The notes below the pieces were generated by a model. The model made no database searches and was not told where the DNA came from. It was given only the letters and a program-made list of their open reading frames with translations. The position numbers and the translations under genes are program-made. Below are positions 1-7,922 of a stretch of 39,539 nt of DNA, in pieces (the first letter of the stretch is position 1; each line of letters begins with the position of its first letter). This DNA is from Nitrospira sp. Ga0074138 (GTDB lineage Bacteria; Nitrospirota; Nitrospiria; Nitrospirales; Nitrospiraceae): the NCBI GenBank assembly GCA_001464735.1, contig LNDU01000035.1, positions 1 to 39,539 of the forward strand, written 5' to 3'.

Positions 1-139
1 CTCTTCGCTGGAGGTGACGCGTCTGTCCCACTCTATCGTACAGCCCTACCCAAATCCCCTCGTCGCTGCCGGTGTTGCACTTGTAATTAGAATTCACCCA
101 AACTCACACAGGCATTTCATGACTATAACCATGCATCGC

Positions 140-364
140 TTAGCAACTGGATGCTACATCGTACAAGCCAGCGCCCAGTTTTACCTTCGGGCCGTTGAGG
201 ACCCCCTTCCCTACCAACAGTTCTTCCGTGCCCTGGAGCAAGCGATCTTCCTGGAAGGTCGCTTGGTTGAATAGGTTGTCAGACTCGGCAGAGACACCGA
301 GCCGAGTATGAAGACTATGCCGACCGATTGACGGTCCCCGCTCTCTTTTTTTCACTGCATGCAC
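140..364 (-). CDS. possible small protein, 74 aa, unknown function
   Basis: This small open frame starts with GTG at 362-364 and is preceded by AAGGAG with a 9-base spacer, a good ribosome binding site. Codons in the second half favour G or C at the third position, as in neighbouring genes. There is no signal peptide, membrane segment or recognisable motif. The opposite strand carries an equally open frame (14-274) in the same codon register, so composition alone cannot decide which is real. The minus-strand frame is preferred for its ribosome binding site. It would be divergent from the HDOD gene at 458. Function unknown. Confidence 0.3.
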   Translation of the reverse strand: MHAVKKRERGPSIGRHSLHTRLGVSAESDNLFNQATFQEDRLLQGTEELLVGKGVLNGPKVKLGAGLYDVASSC

Positions 365-457
365 GATCGTTCACTCCTTTCCTCCACAATGTTGCACCCT
401 TAAGCTTAGTCGGCTTCTGACCGATAGAGCTGCTGACCCACAACCAGGAACTCCCTT

Positions 458-2002
458 ATGACTTCCTCAAGCACGGCCATGGAATCGGCCTTCATCGATT
501 CAATTCGCCCTCGTCTCCATCAAAAACTCAGGCCGCTCTTGGACGAATCCAGCCGCTGTCTTCCCATCTTGCAGTCGACCTGTCAGCAAATCCTGAACCA
601 CATGGGTCCTCAGTCCAACGCCGTCAATCTTGCCCTGGTGATCAGCCGAGACCATGGGTTGACGTGCAAAGTTCTGCAGGTGGCGAACAGCATCGCCTAC
701 AGCCCGCAGCAAACGATTGTGTCGGTCCCTCATGCCGTCAGTTGGCTCGGGCTCGACACCGTCCGATCCCTTGTGGCCGCGGCCCATCTCGTCGAACAGC
801 TGCAACATTGGCCGGTTCGCCAACAGGAGTTTCGAACTCTGATCGCACGGTCTCTCATCGCCGCGACCTTTGCCAGCGAACTGGGCATGACGATCGGCTA
901 CCCACAGCCTGGGCAATTGTTTACCAGCGCCCTTCTCCATTCGATCGGAGACTTGGCCATCGCCTACCAGGATCCTGACCTCTTTCTCGCGCTCCAGGCC
1001 ATTTCCAAGACAACCAAGCGCCCGTCGGAATGCGTGCTTCAAGAGACACGCCTCATCGGTGTGCCACGATTGACCTTGGCCCAAGCATTGGCCCACATGT
1101 GGAAGCTGCCGGATGATCTGATTGAGCTCTTCCGTCATCCGGAGGAACAGCCGATGGAGCATTGGCAAAGCGAACTCCACACCTACCGAGGTATCGTCGT
1201 CGGCTCCATTCGCCTGGTCGAGGTGCTGACCGGCCCCGCCCCGCAGACCGCCATTGAGGAAGCCAAGAAGACGCTCCAGCTCGGAAGTGGACTCTCTTCT
1301 GGCTCATTCACGGATTTGATGATTCGAGCTATGGATCGGGGGCACCAACTCATCCGTTCAATGGGACTGGCAATCACCTCGCCCGATGAAGCCACGTCAC
1401 TATCAAAGGAGCAGGACCTCACCGAATCGATCCCACACTCGCCCGCCATCACACCGCCAGCCGTCACAAACCAGGCTGCACCCATTCGAACCAAACCACT
1501 GGAAACACTCCAAGCCTTTCACGACTTGCTGCAAGCCGCAAGAGATCTCAATGGCCTCCTCGGAACATTCGTACAATCCCTCCATCGAGATGCCGGATTT
1601 GACCGTGTCGGCCTGGCACTGCTCAACCAAAATGATAGTGACCTGCTTGTCGGAAGGCTGGTGCTTGGCGTGACTCCTCCCGCGCCCCACCTCCGATCCT
1701 TGTCGGGCTCACTCAGTCGGGAACACCGGTTTTTTCTCACGATCCTCAAACGAGTCGATCCACTCTTGGTTCCCAACTTTTCAGACCAGATGGCCGGGAC
1801 TTTGAAACAGGACTTCCTCGTAGTCTGGAAACCGGGATCGGCGATCATCGCGCCGTTGCGGGTGGGAGCAAAACCGATTGGGCTCATCTACTGCGATCGA
1901 GCGACAAGTAACCAGCCGGTGCTCCCCCAAGACTACCAGGCATTCCAGCTGTTTTTTGCCCAGGCGACGCTAGGCCTGAACCGATTGGCCGGCATCCTGT
2001 AG
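458..2002 (+). CDS. HDOD domain protein with C-terminal GAF-like domain
   Basis: A 514-residue soluble signalling protein. Residues about 20-250 form an HDOD domain, a degenerate HD-phosphohydrolase fold; the usual HD motif reads LLHSIGDLAI, so metal-dependent hydrolysis is doubtful. A linker rich in Pro and Thr (about 300-345) leads to a GAF-like region (about 350-505) with the typical PLRVGAKPIGLIYCDRA strand pattern. HDOD proteins generally act as scaffolds in signalling, motility or stress responses; the ligand here is unknown. The ATG at 458 has AGGA 8 bases upstream. This is the only large plus-strand gene in the window and converges with a second HDOD gene 65 bp downstream. Confidence 0.85.
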   Translation: MTSSSTAMESAFIDSIRPRLHQKLRPLLDESSRCLPILQSTCQQILNHMGPQSNAVNLALVISRDHGLTCKVLQVANSIAYSPQQTIVSVPHAVSWLGLDTVRSLVAAAHLVEQLQHWPVRQQEFRTLIARSLIAATFASELGMTIGYPQPGQLFTSALLHSIGDLAIAYQDPDLFLALQAISKTTKRPSECVLQETRLIGVPRLTLAQALAHMWKLPDDLIELFRHPEEQPMEHWQSELHTYRGIVVGSIRLVEVLTGPAPQTAIEEAKKTLQLGSGLSSGSFTDLMIRAMDRGHQLIRSMGLAITSPDEATSLSKEQDLTESIPHSPAITPPAVTNQAAPIRTKPLETLQAFHDLLQAARDLNGLLGTFVQSLHRDAGFDRVGLALLNQNDSDLLVGRLVLGVTPPAPHLRSLSGSLSREHRFFLTILKRVDPLLVPNFSDQMAGTLKQDFLVVWKPGSAIIAPLRVGAKPIGLIYCDRATSNQPVLPQDYQAFQLFFAQATLGLNRLAGIL

Positions 2003-2067
2003 GCTGAAGACACGGCAAAATCCATCCAGCGTCGTTCTCGCCGCCGGCGGACAGTGTCAACAACCTT

Positions 2068-2925
2068 TTAGGCAGCCATGGCGTGGGGCTGGATCAACGC
2101 CAGGGTATCGTGAAGCTGGGCGCTGGCATCCGCGAGCAGTGCCGGGAGGTTGGCCGGCACAAACCGTGTGCCGGTAACAGCATGGGGGATGAACGACAAT
2201 GCCGCTGGCCGCCGGTTCGGCTCGAGCTCTTCGTAGTCGACGACGACACCGGCCAGATGAACGACGGACGCATGGATGATAAATTCACCGGCATCGTTTG
2301 GGCTCAGTTGACAGCGAATGGCCTGCTCGATCTGCACAGGCATCCCCCAGGACCGGATGAGTTCAGCTCCCACTTCTACGAAGTCGCACCCGATGCTGGA
2401 CTGTTCCACCTCGGCCAGGGAGGTTTCAAGGTAGCCGGCTTCGATAAGCGCGGACTGAGCTCGCCGTGGGACGGTCTGGTAGAGCACGAGGTGGCCGATG
2501 TCGCGCAACAACCCTGCGATAAAAAACCGCTCGCTATCTTCAAGACCGCAGGATTTGGCAATTTTCCCGGCGAGCAAGGCGCACAGCACGCTTTTCCGCC
2601 AGAACATAGAGACGTCCATGAGTTGAATCGGCATGCCGGAGAAGGTCCGTCCGATGGTCGTTGCGGTGACGAGGTCGCTGATGGCCTGTGTGCCGAGAAG
2701 ATTGACGGCGCGTGTGACGGTGTCGATCTGTTTGGGAAACCCATAGAGCGGGCTGTTAACAATGCGGAGAAGCCTGGCCGAGATGGCCGGATCCAGCTTC
2801 AGGACTTCGGCAAGGTCGTCCATGGTCGAATTGGGGTCGTCTACGACATCCCGCACACGGAAGTAAATCTCCGGTAACGTGAAGACCGAGGTGCAGGACT
2901 GGACCAGTTCGTTGGCCGATGGCAT
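2068..2925 (-). CDS. HDOD domain-containing protein
   Basis: A 285-residue protein that is essentially one HDOD domain (about residues 15-215) plus a short C-terminal tail. Typical motifs are LDPAISARLLRIVNSPLYG, the helix AVNLLGTQAISDLV, and LLRDIGHLVL in place of a catalytic HD pair. The start at 2925 is chosen because GGAGGAG lies 8 bases upstream and the HDOD similarity begins soon after; the frame is open to 3213, but those extra 96 codons look non-coding. It converges on the plus-strand HDOD+GAF gene; the two are only distantly alike, so this is probably not a recent duplication. Probable role: signalling scaffold, target unknown. Confidence 0.85.
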   Translation of the reverse strand: MPSANELVQSCTSVFTLPEIYFRVRDVVDDPNSTMDDLAEVLKLDPAISARLLRIVNSPLYGFPKQIDTVTRAVNLLGTQAISDLVTATTIGRTFSGMPIQLMDVSMFWRKSVLCALLAGKIAKSCGLEDSERFFIAGLLRDIGHLVLYQTVPRRAQSALIEAGYLETSLAEVEQSSIGCDFVEVGAELIRSWGMPVQIEQAIRCQLSPNDAGEFIIHASVVHLAGVVVDYEELEPNRRPAALSFIPHAVTGTRFVPANLPALLADASAQLHDTLALIQPHAMAA

Positions 2926-3067
2926 GGTAGATGCTCCTCCCGCTTGTCTGTGGATACAGACTGGCTCTCCACCTGCTTTATCGGTGACGAATGAGTAAAA
3001 CTGTAATGGGATAGACACTCTAGAGCCAAGCAACCAAATGGCTGAAGTACCGTCTCTAATCAAGCAT

Positions 3068-4900
3068 TTACTGAGTGCTACTGATCGTTTGGGCGCGCTT
3101 CTCATCGAGCTCGGCCCAGCGGGCGTAGAGGCGTTCGACGTCGGCCTGTGCGGCGTGAAGTGCGGCGTAGCGATCCTGCAAATCAGCAGCGGAGGACGCA
3201 ATGGACGGATCATTCACTGCGGCTTGGGAGGCGGCAACACGTGCTTCAGATTCGAGGATTCTCGCCTCGATCTGGTCCCACTCCCCTTGCTCTTTATACG
3301 ACAACCCTTTCCGCTTGGACCGCCCCCCTGGGGTGGCGCGCTCCGTTGAAGTGTGAGACCGTCTGTCTTCTGTCGCGTTTTTCCCCTGCGCCGCCTCCCA
3401 TTGGGGACAGTCAGCAAACCAGTCGGCGCGGCCCGTCCCATCTAGCGCGAGCAGCCTGGTAGACACACGATCCAGCAGCCATCGATCGTGCGTCACGAGT
3501 ACGAGCGCCCCGGTGAATTCCAATAGGCTGTCTTCCAACACATCGAGCGTGGAGATATCTAAATCGTTCGTCGGCTCGTCGAGGATCAACACATCCGCCG
3601 GCTGAAGCATCAACCGGGCAATGAGTAACCGAGCCTGCTCTCCACCGGACAAACGAGAGACCGGCAGATCCAGCTGCTCCGGCTTAAAGAGGAAACGCTT
3701 CGCCCATGAGACGAGGTGCACGGACCGCTCCTGATAGACAACCGCATCGCCGCCGGCTGGAGCCAGAGCCTGCCGTAACGTGGCTTGCTGGTCCAAGGAT
3801 TCTCGATGTTGCTCGAAGGTCACCACGCGCAACCGATCGGCGCGGGTGATGGTTCCGGCATCGGGCGTCAACGTACCAGCCAGCAGCTTGAGCAGTGTCG
3901 ACTTGCCACTCCCGTTCGGGCCGAGCAGCCCGATCCGCTCACCAGGCCCCAACTGCAGATCCAGACTGCCCACGATCGGTTGTGCCCCCAGCGACTTCCT
4001 GAGACCGATCACCTCGATCAGTTTCTTGGAACGTCGTCCTGAGGCGGTAAAGTCGATCCCAGCCGGCCCCTTCGGCTGCCGAGACTCCATATCATTCAGT
4101 TCGTCAATGAGCCGGCCGGCCGAATCGATCCGCGCCTTGGCCTTAGTTGTCCTGGCTTTGGGGCCTCTCCTGAGCCATTCCACTTCCCGCCGGACTCGAT
4201 TCGCTAACGAAGACTGATAGTCGGCCTGCGCCTGCAGGGCTGCGTCGCGCTGCTCCAGAAACTCGCTGTACCGCCCCTTGGCCTCAAAGAGACCATTGGG
4301 GTATCGGCGGTTCAACTCCCAGATCCGCGTGGTCACCGCTTCCAAGAATCGGCGGTCGTGACTGATGACGATGAAGGCATGGGGCTCAGCCTTCAACAGT
4401 CCTTCGAGCCAGAGGATACCCTCAACATCCAGATGGTTGGTTGGCTCGTCTAAAAGCAGCACGTCCGGTTCCAGCATCAACGACCGTGCGATCGCGAGCC
4501 GTTTCTTCCATCCGCCGGACAGTGTGGACACCGCCTGGTCGGCGCGGACAAACCCGCCGAGGCTGAGGGCTCTGGCAATGCGCCCACCCTGCTCATGGGG
4601 ATCCAGCCCGTCATCGAGCAGCACTTGGGCCAGCGCGTCTTCAACCGAATGACCCTCCACAAACGAGGGCTCTTGCGGCACATAGCCGATCCGGAGCTGC
4701 CGTCGAACAGACCTGGTACCACGATCCGGATCCTCAATCCCGGCCAGAATCTTGAGCAAGGTAGATTTCCCAGACCCATTGGGGCCGATCAGCCCAACAT
4801 GATCGCCGTCGCAGAGCCCAAGCGACAGGTCGGTGAACAAGGGCTTCACCCCGTAGCTCTTTCCAAGCGATTCACAACTGAGCAACATAGCCGGTGGCAT
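3068..4900 (-). CDS. uup: ABC-F family ATPase, Uup-like
   Basis: A 610-residue tandem ATPase without membrane segments, as in the ABC-F family that acts on ribosomes. The first cassette has Walker A GPNGSGKSTLLKIL and signature LSGGWKKRLAIARSL; the second has GPNGSGKSTLLKLL and LSGGEQARLLIARLML. Both have Walker B LLLDEPTNHLD or LILDEPTNDLD. A linker of about 80 residues separates them. The last 75 residues, after a basic Ser/Arg-rich spacer, form a charged helical hairpin like the C-terminal domain of Uup, which binds nucleic acid. The start could be ATG 4900 or ATG 4888; neither has a strong ribosome binding site. The specific Uup assignment rests on the C-terminal domain and the LSGGW signature. 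Confidence 0.88.
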   Translation of the reverse strand: MPPAMLLSCESLGKSYGVKPLFTDLSLGLCDGDHVGLIGPNGSGKSTLLKILAGIEDPDRGTRSVRRQLRIGYVPQEPSFVEGHSVEDALAQVLLDDGLDPHEQGGRIARALSLGGFVRADQAVSTLSGGWKKRLAIARSLMLEPDVLLLDEPTNHLDVEGILWLEGLLKAEPHAFIVISHDRRFLEAVTTRIWELNRRYPNGLFEAKGRYSEFLEQRDAALQAQADYQSSLANRVRREVEWLRRGPKARTTKAKARIDSAGRLIDELNDMESRQPKGPAGIDFTASGRRSKKLIEVIGLRKSLGAQPIVGSLDLQLGPGERIGLLGPNGSGKSTLLKLLAGTLTPDAGTITRADRLRVVTFEQHRESLDQQATLRQALAPAGGDAVVYQERSVHLVSWAKRFLFKPEQLDLPVSRLSGGEQARLLIARLMLQPADVLILDEPTNDLDISTLDVLEDSLLEFTGALVLVTHDRWLLDRVSTRLLALDGTGRADWFADCPQWEAAQGKNATEDRRSHTSTERATPGGRSKRKGLSYKEQGEWDQIEARILESEARVAASQAAVNDPSIASSAADLQDRYAALHAAQADVERLYARWAELDEKRAQTISSTQ

Positions 4901-5106
4901 AATTGGTGAGCAGTGTAGCCGATCGTGGGGGGCAAACGGGGATTTTTGTTTACGTCCCAATGAGACGAGTCAGGTCGTGATGAGGCCCATCGACCAATGG
5001 GGTTGGCATGTTCAGGGGGGTGAACTACCGCAGGTCCACCGTCTCACAACATCGTGCCGACCACCATGGGCGCTGACGATAAGGAGTCGGCGGGAGGGTC
5101 GCAGGT

Positions 5107-5125
5107 CGGGGCGTGGTACGCCCCG
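5107..5125. terminator. GC-rich hairpin, possible terminator
   Basis: CGGGGCGT and ACGCCCCG form a perfect 8-bp stem with a 3-base loop. It lies 26 bp past the last stop of the broken small gene (5152-5370) and upstream of the ABC-F gene. There is no T-tract on either strand, so intrinsic termination is unproven. Confidence 0.3.
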
Positions 5126-5151
5126 GCCACGGTCAGGATCGGTTCCAGGAC

Positions 5152-5370
5152 TTACTGATAGCGGTTCGTCCAGATGTTCGTGCGCGTGCCGTCGGACTGA
5201 TACCACAACGCCAGGGCGTTCCCGCTCGCATCCGTTTCGGATCAACGCCGCCGTGCTCGAGGCCTTGGCCGCGCCACTGCTGCCGTGGCTTTCGGGACAG
5301 GCGGGAGGATCAGGTTGAGCAACAGCAGCAGGATCTCCTGAATGCAGCGCACCAGATATCGAGACATCAT
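5152..5370 (-). pseudogene. small secreted-protein gene with an in-frame TGA
   Basis: A strong ribosome binding site (GGAGGGAG, 3 bases before the first ATG) is followed by MMSRYLVRCIQEILLLLL, a clear signal-peptide start with a possible cleavage site after ATAA near residue 31. The frame meets TGA at 5242-5244 (codon 43). In the same frame, 29 more codons follow and end at TAA 5152-5154; this tail contains ALALWYQSDGTRTNIWTNRY, which reads like real protein. Either a short gene has acquired a stop (or a frameshift pair in the Arg/Pro-rich middle), or only the 42-residue product is made. Selenocysteine recoding is possible in principle, but no supporting structure was identified. Family not recognised. 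Confidence 0.4.
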
Positions 5371-5520
5371 GTTCTCCCTCCATCATCATGAATGATTGGC
5401 TCTCCACGAGCCTCTTCTCTCTATCGGAAAACCCTGTCACGTACTGAAGGGGAGAGACTCCGCTGTCGGAGACGCAGAGAACCTCTTCCTGTGATCGACA
5501 GGACGGTCTGTAAGGGAAGG

Positions 5521-5676
5521 CTACTGAAATTGAGCACCGAGGTCGACGATGTCGCCAGCAAAGGCCGGATTGTAGTTCGCCACGCCGGCCGGTGTGCGGT
5601 CAGGATGCGCGCTTCTCCTGTCAGCGTATCCTTCCGCTTGGACTGTCCGATTCGGCGTAGATTCCGACTGCTTCAT
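5521..5676 (-). CDS. possible small protein, 51 aa, or gene remnant
   Basis: A 51-codon frame overlaps the 3' end of the TPR-like gene in another frame and ends at TAG 5521-5523. Its C-terminal half contains TPAGVANYNPAFAGDIVDLG, which has a natural amino-acid mix and gene-like third positions. There is no clear ribosome binding site before the ATG at 5674-5676, so it could be translated by coupling or be the 3' remnant of a longer gene. Together with the stop-interrupted gene just downstream, it suggests a decaying stretch between 5150 and 5680. Function unknown. Confidence 0.25.
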   Translation of the reverse strand: MKQSESTPNRTVQAEGYADRRSAHPDRTPAGVANYNPAFAGDIVDLGAQFQ

Positions 5677-6238
5677 CAGATGACAACGAACGGCTGATTC
5701 CAGATCTGTCAGGATGTCTGCACGTTTCCACAGGCCAACCTGCCCATTGCCCTGTCTGATCCAGGACAGTCAACATATGCGGAGGCAGTGCTCGGCCGCG
5801 AGTACACACCCCATTCACCAATGCCCCCCACCAATCGCGAATCCGTAAATAGAGTCTGCCTTTCCCCGAGCTCACATACTTAATCCGTTGTGCCACATCG
5901 CGAAATCCTGGATCTCCTTTGCTGATCCAGCCATACACCTCAAGGCTTTCCACCCAACGGCCTAAGGATTCCAACATACACCCCAGGTGGTAGAGGATGT
6001 GGCGCTGTTCGACGGGTGAGACCATAGGCGATGTAATAGCTCGTCGCAATGCCGCAACCGCTTCGTCATGTCGGCCAAGGGCTCTCAAACACAGGGCCAT
6101 GGGCACATACGCTTTCTCCGCATATCGGGCGTCTGTGGCAGCTGTTTGAAAGTCATCGATCGCTGGATGGAACATGCGCAACTCCATGAGCACAAACCCT
6201 CGTTCATAGAGGTCGGCTGAAGACATCTGTTGAGGCAT
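5621..6238 (-). CDS. TPR-like repeat protein
   Basis: A 205-residue protein made mainly of paired helices in its first 130 residues, with TPR-type patterns such as YERGFVLMELRMFHPAIDDF, YVPMALCLRALGRHDEAVAA and ILYHLGCMLESLGRWVESLE. The last 75 residues have no recognised domain. There is no signal peptide, so it is probably a cytoplasmic protein-protein interaction module. The ATG at 6238 is chosen because GGAGGAG lies 5 bases upstream; the frame is open 12 codons further. It stands apart from the CBS gene (315 bp upstream), and its partner is not evident from context. Confidence 0.75.
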   Translation of the reverse strand: MPQQMSSADLYERGFVLMELRMFHPAIDDFQTAATDARYAEKAYVPMALCLRALGRHDEAVAALRRAITSPMVSPVEQRHILYHLGCMLESLGRWVESLEVYGWISKGDPGFRDVAQRIKYVSSGKGRLYLRIRDWWGALVNGVCTRGRALPPHMLTVLDQTGQWAGWPVETCRHPDRSGISRSLSSDEAVGIYAESDSPSGRIR

Positions 6239-6553
6239 GCGGGCTCCTCCCTGCGTTGTAGTGCACCACAGCAACTACGTAGACGTTAGAGCCAGAATGA
6301 GCAAGAACGGCGCCTTGGTTGATTCCATCGCATGCTCATGAATTCAATACCTCACCGCCCACAACACAAAGAAGGTGTAGGAAATTTGCAACAGAGTGGA
6401 GTGATCCTCATACACTGGCTCCCGATCCATTTGTAAAACGAACGAGGCCTCCACGGAGGTTGGTTCCGCCGGAAGAATGAAGATCTGGCAGAATCACAGA
6501 GACACGCAGCAGTCTGTCGCTGCCCATTCGTCATGCGCAGCGCAGAATAGCTG
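6239..6553. other. intergenic region, no gene supported
   Basis: This 315-bp stretch lies between the CBS gene and the TPR-like gene. A 60-codon minus-strand frame (6352-6534) has no ribosome binding site and an unlikely Cys- and Arg-rich composition. The promoter of the TPR gene should lie here, but no convincing -35/-10 pair was found. Confidence 0.4.
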
Positions 6554-7315
6554 TTACGTAGATCTCTGATCTTCGAAGGCGCGAAGGAGATCGGACACGG
6601 AGAGCACTCCGATGATTGTCGCGTCGGCCGTGACGGGCAGGTGACGAATACCCTGCTTCTTCATCAGCGACATGGCGTCAGCCAAGGACTCGTCTTCCTC
6701 GATCGTGATGAGCGACCGGCTCATGCAGCTGGCGACCGTGGCGGTATTGGGATCGAGGCCTTTAGCGACGGCGCGGCGGGTGAGATCGGAATCGGTGATG
6801 ATCCCGATATAGCGGGACCCGTCATCGACGATGAGCGAGCCGACTTTATGCTTGAGCAAGAGTTGTCCCGCTTGCTTGATCGTGGCGCCCCGATGGATGC
6901 TCCGGACATCATGCGACATATAGTCTTTGACGAGTGCCGTCTCGATCCCCTTCCCAGCCCTCGTCGCCTGTAACCGACGACGCAATTCGAGATCGGCCAA
7001 GCAGCTTTCCAGTACCTGCCGTCGCTGGTGGAGACTCTCTCGCTCAATATTATGGGTTCCGTTTTCTTGGGCTTCTTCTGGCAGGATGGCCGATTCCCCT
7101 GTTTTCGCATAGAAATACGACTCGGATTCATCCGAGGCTGCGCCGAATACCTGGCCGATCAATTCTTCCGCCGCTTCGTCGAAATCTTCAAGCGACGCCG
7201 ACCCTCGCTTACGTGAGAGAAAGGGTTGAAATTTGACGAGCTGCTGTTTGAACCGCTCGACATACCGATCGAGAATATCACTCCGTGTCAACCCGGTACG
7301 AACTCGTTTTGGCAT
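6554..7315 (-). CDS. twin CBS-domain protein
   Basis: A 253-residue protein. Residues 1-125 are charged and mostly helical and match no domain I recognise. Residues about 128-250 hold two CBS motifs: the first contains VKDYMSHDVRSIHRGATIKQ and GIITDSDLTRRAV, the second CMSRSLITIEEDESLADAM and GIRHLPV with GVLSVSDLLRAF. A CBS pair usually binds adenine nucleotides and acts as an energy-sensing or regulatory module. With no enzyme domain attached, the effector is probably the N-terminal half or a partner protein. The ATG at 7315 follows GAGGAGGG at 5 bases. The gene is monocistronic, with a plausible promoter at 7342-7370. Confidence 0.8.
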   Translation of the reverse strand: MPKRVRTGLTRSDILDRYVERFKQQLVKFQPFLSRKRGSASLEDFDEAAEELIGQVFGAASDESESYFYAKTGESAILPEEAQENGTHNIERESLHQRRQVLESCLADLELRRRLQATRAGKGIETALVKDYMSHDVRSIHRGATIKQAGQLLLKHKVGSLIVDDGSRYIGIITDSDLTRRAVAKGLDPNTATVASCMSRSLITIEEDESLADAMSLMKKQGIRHLPVTADATIIGVLSVSDLLRAFEDQRST

Positions 7316-7341
7316 TGAATCCCTCCTCGGCTGTGAACAGG

Positions 7342-7370
7342 AGAATACCTTATACGAGGAAGATGCTCAA
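7342..7370 (-). promoter_or_regulatory. candidate promoter of the CBS-domain gene
   Basis: On the minus strand, TTGAGC (7365-7370) and TATTCT (7342-7347) are 17 bases apart, each matching 4 of 6 consensus positions. The inferred start would give a leader of about 20 bases before the ATG at 7315. Sequence-based suggestion only. Confidence 0.35.
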
Positions 7371-7483
7371 CAGAGAGCGAGCAAGATGCGGCCCCTGTCA
7401 CCCGTGGTTGATCATACCGGGATCATTCCTCACCGATGTTGCACTTGGTTTTTAGCGGCTAGTCGGTATGCCTTCAACTTCGG

Positions 7484-7795
7484 ATGATGACACGGTTCCT
7501 TCTGCTAACGATTTTCCTACTGCACTATGGCCCGGTCTACGCGGGATGGCTAGCCGTGGAGAAACAGTACCAACCGATCGGCCTCGAGACCCTGTATTTT
7601 GACCCAGAAACGATTCACCGAAACGGGATTCGCGTGACACTCTGGCAACTCACCGATCTCAAATGGAACAACACCACACGGTTCTTGTCCACCAAAACCC
7701 ACAAGGAAGTTGACTGCGAGGACCCACGCGTACGCGTGCTACAAGTGATGGAATTCTCTCGTCAGATGGGTACTGGATGGTCGAAGCCTTACTAG
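7484..7795 (+). CDS. secreted protein resembling surface-adhesin protein E, truncated by TAG
   Basis: The 103-residue product begins with a signal peptide (MMTRFLLLTIFLLHYGPVYA, cleavage likely before GW). The mature part, with WLAVEKQYQPIGLETLYFDP then IHRNGIRVTLWQLTDLK and a Cys in VDCEDPR, resembles the surface-adhesin protein E / short exported domain common in environmental Gram-negatives. The reading stops at TAG 7793-7795 right after TGWSKPY, yet the same frame continues with a coherent family-like C-terminal half (7796-7912). The annotated product is therefore probably a truncated version. It starts at ATG 7484 or 7487 without a clear ribosome binding site, and it converges on glnA. 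Confidence 0.55.
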   Translation: MMTRFLLLTIFLLHYGPVYAGWLAVEKQYQPIGLETLYFDPETIHRNGIRVTLWQLTDLKWNNTTRFLSTKTHKEVDCEDPRVRVLQVMEFSRQMGTGWSKPY

Positions 7796-7912
7796 ATTGA
7801 AACCGGGAGCTGGCAGCCTGTCGAAGAACGCACTGTCAACCACGCCTTCTGGAAAGCAGCTTGCCGGAATCCCTACTCGACCACCAAGGCCTCTTGCGGC
7901 CCCGTTCCGCGC
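7796..7912 (+). pseudogene. in-frame C-terminal remnant of the secreted protein beyond its TAG
   Basis: Directly after the TAG, the same frame reads IETGSWQPVEERTVNHAFWK and then AACRNPYSTTKASCGPVPR. This supplies the conserved Trp and the paired Cys expected of a full-length domain of about 140 residues. The frame stays open until TAA 8030-8032 inside the antisense of glnA, so the natural stop also seems lost or displaced. The segment shows that the upstream gene was longer in its ancestor, or that the stop is a sequencing error or is read through. Confidence 0.5.
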
Positions 7913-7922
7913 TCGCTCCGAC

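Noticed and set aside
14..274. Plus-strand 86-codon frame
   Set aside because: It has no strong ribosome binding site and is antisense, in the same codon register, to the better supported minus-strand frame at 140-364.
500..1180. Long minus-strand frame inside the HDOD+GAF gene
   Set aside because: Shadow of the plus-strand gene; its translation matches no family and its composition is unnatural.
2083..2877. Plus-strand 264-codon frame opposite the second HDOD gene
   Set aside because: Antisense shadow; the minus strand carries a clear HDOD domain with a good ribosome binding site.
4977..5440. Several overlapping frames on both strands (4977-5318 plus, 5012-5440 minus, 5392-5697 plus)
   Set aside because: Arg/Pro/Ser-rich translations without start signals. 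Only the signal-peptide frame starting at 5370 has a ribosome binding site.
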